Assembly (NCBI GenBank): GCA_002499945.1
Contig: DKYP01000027.1
Span: forward strand, 41,305-51,397
DNA length: 10,093 bases
Direction of reading: 5' to 3'
Source of the DNA: Lachnoclostridium sp. UBA7097
GTDB lineage: Bacteria; Bacillota; Clostridia; Lachnospirales; Lachnospiraceae
Below the pieces are notes generated by a model that saw only the letters and a list, made by a program, of their open reading frames with translations, had not been told where the DNA came from and made no database searches. Below, in pieces: positions 7,160 to 10,093 of this stretch (its first letter is position 1; each line of letters begins with the position of its first letter). A program made the position numbers and the translations under genes.

Positions 7160-7188
7160 AAGATATCACTCTTAATATTTCTTGTCAA
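7160..7188 (-). promoter_or_regulatory. Sigma-A promoter of the hrcA operon
   Basis: On the minus strand TTGACA (7183-7188) is separated by 17 bases from TATCTT (7160-7165). Transcription should start near 7153, a few bases before CIRCE. The -35 box is preceded by an almost pure A/T tract (about 7190-7219) that resembles an UP element. I see no other convincing promoter within the operon. Confidence 0.85.
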
Positions 7189-7210
7189 GATATTTTTTTA
7201 AATATTTTGA

Positions 7211-7396
7211 AAAAATATTGCCAGGGATTCCAAAAAAGATGGGCTGGCAAGAAAGGGGGCAAAAGAATTATGGGTAGTAGAAGAATCTGCATACAATGAA
7301 AAAGAGGAAGCTGTTTCCCAAGAAGAAAAGTTTTATTCCGCAGGAAAGACAAAACTTTTAAATCCTTCAATAATTATTAAAGCACAGAAATTATAA
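7211..7396 (+). pseudogene. Possible decayed ORF, unrecognised
   Basis: After the TGA at 7208-7210 this frame is open for 61 codons to the TAA at 7394-7396, with no ATG, GTG or TTG start. The translation is hydrophilic and looks protein-like: AKELWVVEESAYNEKEE in the middle and a KTKLLNPSIIIKAQKL end. I do not recognise it. It begins inside the A/T tract upstream of the heat-shock promoter and has no visible ribosome binding site. It may be the tail of a lost gene. It could equally be chance openness in purine-rich DNA, since a minus-strand frame over much of the same bases is also open. Confidence 0.25.
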
Positions 7397-7502
7397 AACA
7401 ACAGACCTATGTACCAATAAATATCTATATCTTTAAAACCACTATTGCCTGTGTTTACAAGGAATTATGTTTTTAATAAAAACTATACAAAGAGTAAATT
7501 AA

Positions 7503-7560
7503 CTGGCAAATTCCAAATGTGCTGCCAATGGTTTGTAAAGGGACACATTGGAATTGCCAG
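7503..7560. repeat. Long imperfect inverted repeat
   Basis: The left arm (7503-7521) matches the reverse complement of the right arm (7544-7560) over 17 bp, with just two extra A residues in the left arm. The 22-base loop is 7522-7543. No T-run follows closely on either strand, so it is not a standard terminator. It lies about 100 bases upstream of the FliK-like gene. It could be an operator, a structured leader, or the ends of a small degenerate mobile element. Confidence 0.6.
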
Positions 7561-7570
7561 CCAATAATTA

Positions 7571-7620
7571 TAAATTTTATTATATTTATGCCGCATGAAA
7601 TACCTGGAATATGACGATAA
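7571..7620 (+). promoter_or_regulatory. Candidate sigma-28-type promoter elements for the FliK-like gene
   Basis: Two partial matches to the flagellar consensus TAAA-N15-GCCGATAA occur. TAAA (7571-7574) is followed after 15 bases by GCCGCATG (7590-7597), good only in its first four -10 bases. GACGATAA (7613-7620) matches the -10 box at 7 of 8 positions, but its best -35, TGAA at 7596, is 13 bases away, which is short. Start sites would lie 35-60 bases before the ATG. Neither match is complete. Confidence 0.35.
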
Positions 7621-7661
7621 ATATATAGTAATGCAAGTATACCAGGAAAGGCAGGGATATT

Positions 7662-9884
7662 ATGGACAATCCAAAAATAAACCCTTTAAATGCACAGGCG
7701 GCTGGCGGAAGGCAGGCGCAGGCAAGGCAGCACCAGGCAGCCGCAAGGAACAGTTCTGCTTCTGTACAGGCTAATACCACAAGTGCTGCAAGAACTAAAG
7801 ACTTTGGTGTAATCCAGAGTCCTGGCAGGCTTTATGAAGGCGATATTATAAGGGGCGAGGTTTCTGACTTAAGCAATAATGACATAACCATAACACTTGA
7901 GGACAACACTATTTTAAGGGCAAAAATTGCAGGAAACCCGATGTTATCTATCGGACAGACTGCCGCCTTCAGGCTTGATGGCATTTCAGGGGGCAGCATA
8001 CTTCTTGAAGCTATTAAAAACAGCTTTACCGAAACGGAACTTACCCTTATAAATAAAGCACTTGATGAAGCCGGGCTTCCTTCAACACAGCACAACCAGA
8101 GTGCAGTAAAGGCACTTATGGACAATATGATGCCAATCAATAAAGAGTCCATACAGCATCTTATGCAGCAGTCCTATGATTATAAAACCAATGATATGAG
8201 TACACTTGCAATAATGAACCGTCTTATGATGGACATTAATGCTGATACAGTACACCAGTTCAGCAATTATATGAACGGGACACACCAGCTTTTAGGGCAG
8301 ATACAGGATTTTGCAAGGAATATACCTGCCCTGCTTAACACCCTTGCTGGCGGTGGTGCTTCCCCTACATTGTCAGCATTTGGTGAAAGGCTGCTCTCTA
8401 TAGCACTTTATGACAATACAGAAGCTTCTGGCAGCTTAACAGGAGAAACGCAGGCCATTTCACAGCTCTCTGCAGGCCAGGTGCAGGAACTTATGGACAT
8501 TTTATCAGAAACACCACTTACAGAGGATGTTATTACACAGCTTAAAGATGGCACTCTTTCCATACATGATGCACTGACTTTAATACGTGATGCAATTACA
8601 TCTGGCACGGCAAAAATGCCTGACGGCATAACCAAAGAGGGTGTTACAGACCAGCTTTTCCTTATAAATATGGCACTTGGGCAGGGTGATGGCGAAGAAA
8701 CTGCCTTAGAGCAGACAGAAAACAGTATTAAAAATATTCCTGCAAATGATGGCAGTGTGGTAACAGAAACAGAAGAAAACCCTGGCAGTACAGGTAAAGC
8801 CGGGGAAAACCCTTCTAGTACAGCAGGGGAGGCAGAAATAACAGAAGAACAGGCAGCAGGCAAAACAGGCAGCAGGTTTAATTTTGCCAATAAGTTCTTC
8901 CAGACTATTACAGAAACTGCAAAAAATTCCATTAATAATACACTTAATTTCTTACAACAGGCTGCAAGCCAGGACACAAAGCAGGAACAGCCTTTAACCA
9001 ATACAATTATTAATACACTTACAGACTTATACAACAAAGAAAGCAGGGAAAGTGACAGCCTTGGCTCATTCCTTACAACAGATGAGCGTAATGAACTGCT
9101 TTCAAAGCTTGATTCACTTCCTGTCAGCAAGTCATTTATAAATAAAATTGTTTCGGGTGAAGCAAGTGCCAAAGAGGTAATTACAGTTATTAAAAACATT
9201 ATACCCCTTGCAGAGCCTTCTGCTGTACAGGAGCTTTTCGGTTCACATGTTTTTGAAAATATACTTGGCAAGTTTTTACAGTCGTCATGGACCCTTACTC
9301 CTGAAAAGCTTAAAAAGGACGGGGAAATCAGTTCATTTTATGATAAAATGAAAACCCAGCTTAAACAGTTTGAAGGACTTATACAGACTGCGCTTTCTGG
9401 TGAAGATTCTGATAATATGGGACGTTCGGCACATGATATGGAGAGCAATATTGAATTTATGAAGACATTAAGTGAAACTTTTTCATATTTACAAATGCCT
9501 TTAAAGCTTCAGAACCAGGACGCACATGCCGATTTATATGTATATACGCAAAAGGAGAAACTTAAACACAATCCGGAGAATGTACATGTACTTCTCCACC
9601 TTACCCTTGAACACATAGGGGATATTGATATTTACCTGGATAAGAATAAAAATGACATAAATGCAAAATTTTCCCTTGAAGACATGCCATCCATTGATTT
9701 GATAAGGACTAATTCCGGTATACTAAAGGATGCATTGAACGGACAGGGTTATTCATGCCAGGTCAATGTAACACAAGCTGGTGCTGATGCTGCAAAGAAT
9801 ACCGTAGATGAATTTATTGATGCTAAGATTAATACATCTGCAACAGCTGATATGAAGCGCTTCTCATTTGATATTAGAGCATAG
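7662..9884 (+). CDS. FliK-like flagellar hook-length control protein
   Basis: A 740-residue protein. FliK proteins are exported through the flagellar type III system, measure the hook and switch export specificity. Residues 1-48 are Ala/Gln-rich. A small beta-rich domain (about 55-118: GDIIRGEVSDLSNNDITITL, then LSIGQTAAFRL) and a helical region (120-230) follow. The latter has AGLPSTQHN and MPINKES motifs that I recall from FliK-like proteins of motile Lachnospiraceae. A disordered acidic linker lies near 365-405 and a helical stretch near 410-620. The C-terminal part (about 635-712) fits the Flg_hook domain, with the region from PENVHVLLHLTLEHIGDIDI to the amphipathic DALNGQGYSCQVNV. The ATG follows AGGG (7653-7656) by 5 bases. 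It appears monocistronic, away from the usual fliJ-fliK-flgD order, so it could be a paralogue or a family member of unknown function rather than FliK itself. Confidence 0.8.
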   Translation: MDNPKINPLNAQAAGGRQAQARQHQAAARNSSASVQANTTSAARTKDFGVIQSPGRLYEGDIIRGEVSDLSNNDITITLEDNTILRAKIAGNPMLSIGQTAAFRLDGISGGSILLEAIKNSFTETELTLINKALDEAGLPSTQHNQSAVKALMDNMMPINKESIQHLMQQSYDYKTNDMSTLAIMNRLMMDINADTVHQFSNYMNGTHQLLGQIQDFARNIPALLNTLAGGGASPTLSAFGERLLSIALYDNTEASGSLTGETQAISQLSAGQVQELMDILSETPLTEDVITQLKDGTLSIHDALTLIRDAITSGTAKMPDGITKEGVTDQLFLINMALGQGDGEETALEQTENSIKNIPANDGSVVTETEENPGSTGKAGENPSSTAGEAEITEEQAAGKTGSRFNFANKFFQTITETAKNSINNTLNFLQQAASQDTKQEQPLTNTIINTLTDLYNKESRESDSLGSFLTTDERNELLSKLDSLPVSKSFINKIVSGEASAKEVITVIKNIIPLAEPSAVQELFGSHVFENILGKFLQSSWTLTPEKLKKDGEISSFYDKMKTQLKQFEGLIQTALSGEDSDNMGRSAHDMESNIEFMKTLSETFSYLQMPLKLQNQDAHADLYVYTQKEKLKHNPENVHVLLHLTLEHIGDIDIYLDKNKNDINAKFSLEDMPSIDLIRTNSGILKDALNGQGYSCQVNVTQAGADAAKNTVDEFIDAKINTSATADMKRFSFDIRA
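8775..8834 (+). repeat. Imperfect 30-base repeat in the linker of the FliK-like gene
   Basis: Two units starting at 8775 and 8805 encode ENPGSTGKAG and ENPSSTAGEA. Both lie in the Glu/Gly/Thr-rich, probably unstructured linker, where length change would alter the reach of the protein. Confidence 0.6.
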
Positions 9885-9888
9885 ATTG

Positions 9889-9915
9889 AAAGGCAGGTTT
9901 AACCACCTGCCTTTT
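9889..9915 (+). terminator. Terminator between the convergent FliK-like and PilZ-like genes
   Basis: A perfect 10-bp stem (9889-9898 with 9905-9914) with a 6-base loop ends in TTTT at 9912-9915. It starts 5 bases after the FliK-like stop codon and lies 8 bases past the end of the opposing gene. It is probably used from both sides. Confidence 0.8.
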
Positions 9916-9922
9916 CTGTCCG

Positions 9923-10093
9923 CTAATCCTCCAGATTCCTGTAATCAATTTCACTTATATAATCTCTCTCTGTATCATCAAATATATAGTCAAATACAGG
10001 CGACATACCTACAAACTCACATCCATATACTGTAAGCCCGTCATCCCGCTGTTTCCTGCGTACAATCCTTACAACACAGTTAATGCTGTCCCT
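9923..10093 (-). CDS. C-terminal fragment, PilZ-like domain protein
   Basis: The 5' part is beyond the window. The minus-strand frame is open from 10093 to the TAG at 9923-9925, giving 56 residues. The fragment has the pattern CVVRIVRRKQRDD, then YGCEFVGMSP and a hydrophobic FDYIFDD. This resembles the last strands of a PilZ domain: a V-R-x-R strand, a G-x-x-F strand, and a helix ending near the C-terminus. PilZ proteins bind c-di-GMP, and YcgR-type members brake the flagellar motor, which would suit the flagellar neighbour. The c-di-GMP-binding RxxxR and D/NxSxxG motifs would be upstream and cannot be seen, so the assignment is tentative. Confidence 0.5.
   Translation of the reverse strand, partial: RDSINCVVRIVRRKQRDDGLTVYGCEFVGMSPVFDYIFDDTERDYISEIDYRNLED

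Noticed and set aside
7185..7370. A 61-codon minus-strand frame across the heat-shock promoter
   Set aside because: It overlaps the -35 box and A/T tract, has no ribosome binding site, and its hydrophobic composition is what A/T-rich DNA yields by chance.
8408..9271. A 287-codon open frame on the minus strand opposite the FliK-like gene
   Set aside because: It is Ser/Val/Leu-rich, has no recognisable domain and lies fully inside a well-supported gene; it is a frame shadow.
1..10093. CRISPR array, tRNA, rRNA or intact insertion sequence
   Set aside because: No spaced direct repeats, tRNA-like cloverleaf or transposase motifs were seen by eye in any spacer. A covariance-model scan was not possible here.

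Overview
The window reads as chromosomal DNA of a low-GC Gram-positive anaerobe, most likely a motile member of the Lachnospiraceae (Clostridia). The reasons are the hrcA-grpE-dnaK-dnaJ gene order under a CIRCE operator, a DnaK of the short Gram-positive type, AT-rich spacers with strong purine-rich ribosome binding sites, heavy use of ATA and AGG codons, a BspA-type leucine-rich surface protein, and a FliK-like flagellar protein of a kind I associate with Clostridia. The genus cannot be fixed from the sequence alone.

Layout. Positions 1-968 (+) hold the 3' part of a BspA/LRR_5 repeat protein ending in an Ig-like (Big_2-like) domain, closed by a good hairpin terminator at 1006-1035. Convergent to it is a membrane-anchored VanY-type D,D-carboxypeptidase (1040-1852, -). 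Next comes the class I heat-shock operon, read on the minus strand from right to left: a consensus sigma-A promoter (7160-7188), a perfect CIRCE operator just downstream (7121-7147), hrcA, grpE, dnaK and dnaJ, then a 16-bp hairpin (1993-2042). Each spacer inside the operon contains an RNA hairpin. About 510 bases of gene-poor DNA (7150-7661) follow; they hold the heat-shock promoter, a possible decayed ORF, a long imperfect inverted repeat and candidate sigma-28-like promoter elements. A FliK-like hook-length-control protein (7662-9884, +) comes next and ends at a hairpin shared with a convergent partial gene (9923-10093, -), whose C-terminal piece resembles a PilZ domain.

How the parts work together. 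HrcA should bind CIRCE and repress the operon that encodes it. The products supply the DnaK-DnaJ-GrpE chaperone cycle. The right end looks like a motility neighbourhood: a FliK-like protein beside a possible c-di-GMP-binding PilZ protein. The left end is cell-surface biology.

I see no wholly new system. Most of the window is a recognisable housekeeping operon. The less explained items are two mutually exclusive hairpins just upstream of the grpE ribosome binding site, the orphan ORF and bulged inverted repeat between the heat-shock promoter and the flagellar gene, and the unusual charged tails of GrpE and DnaJ.
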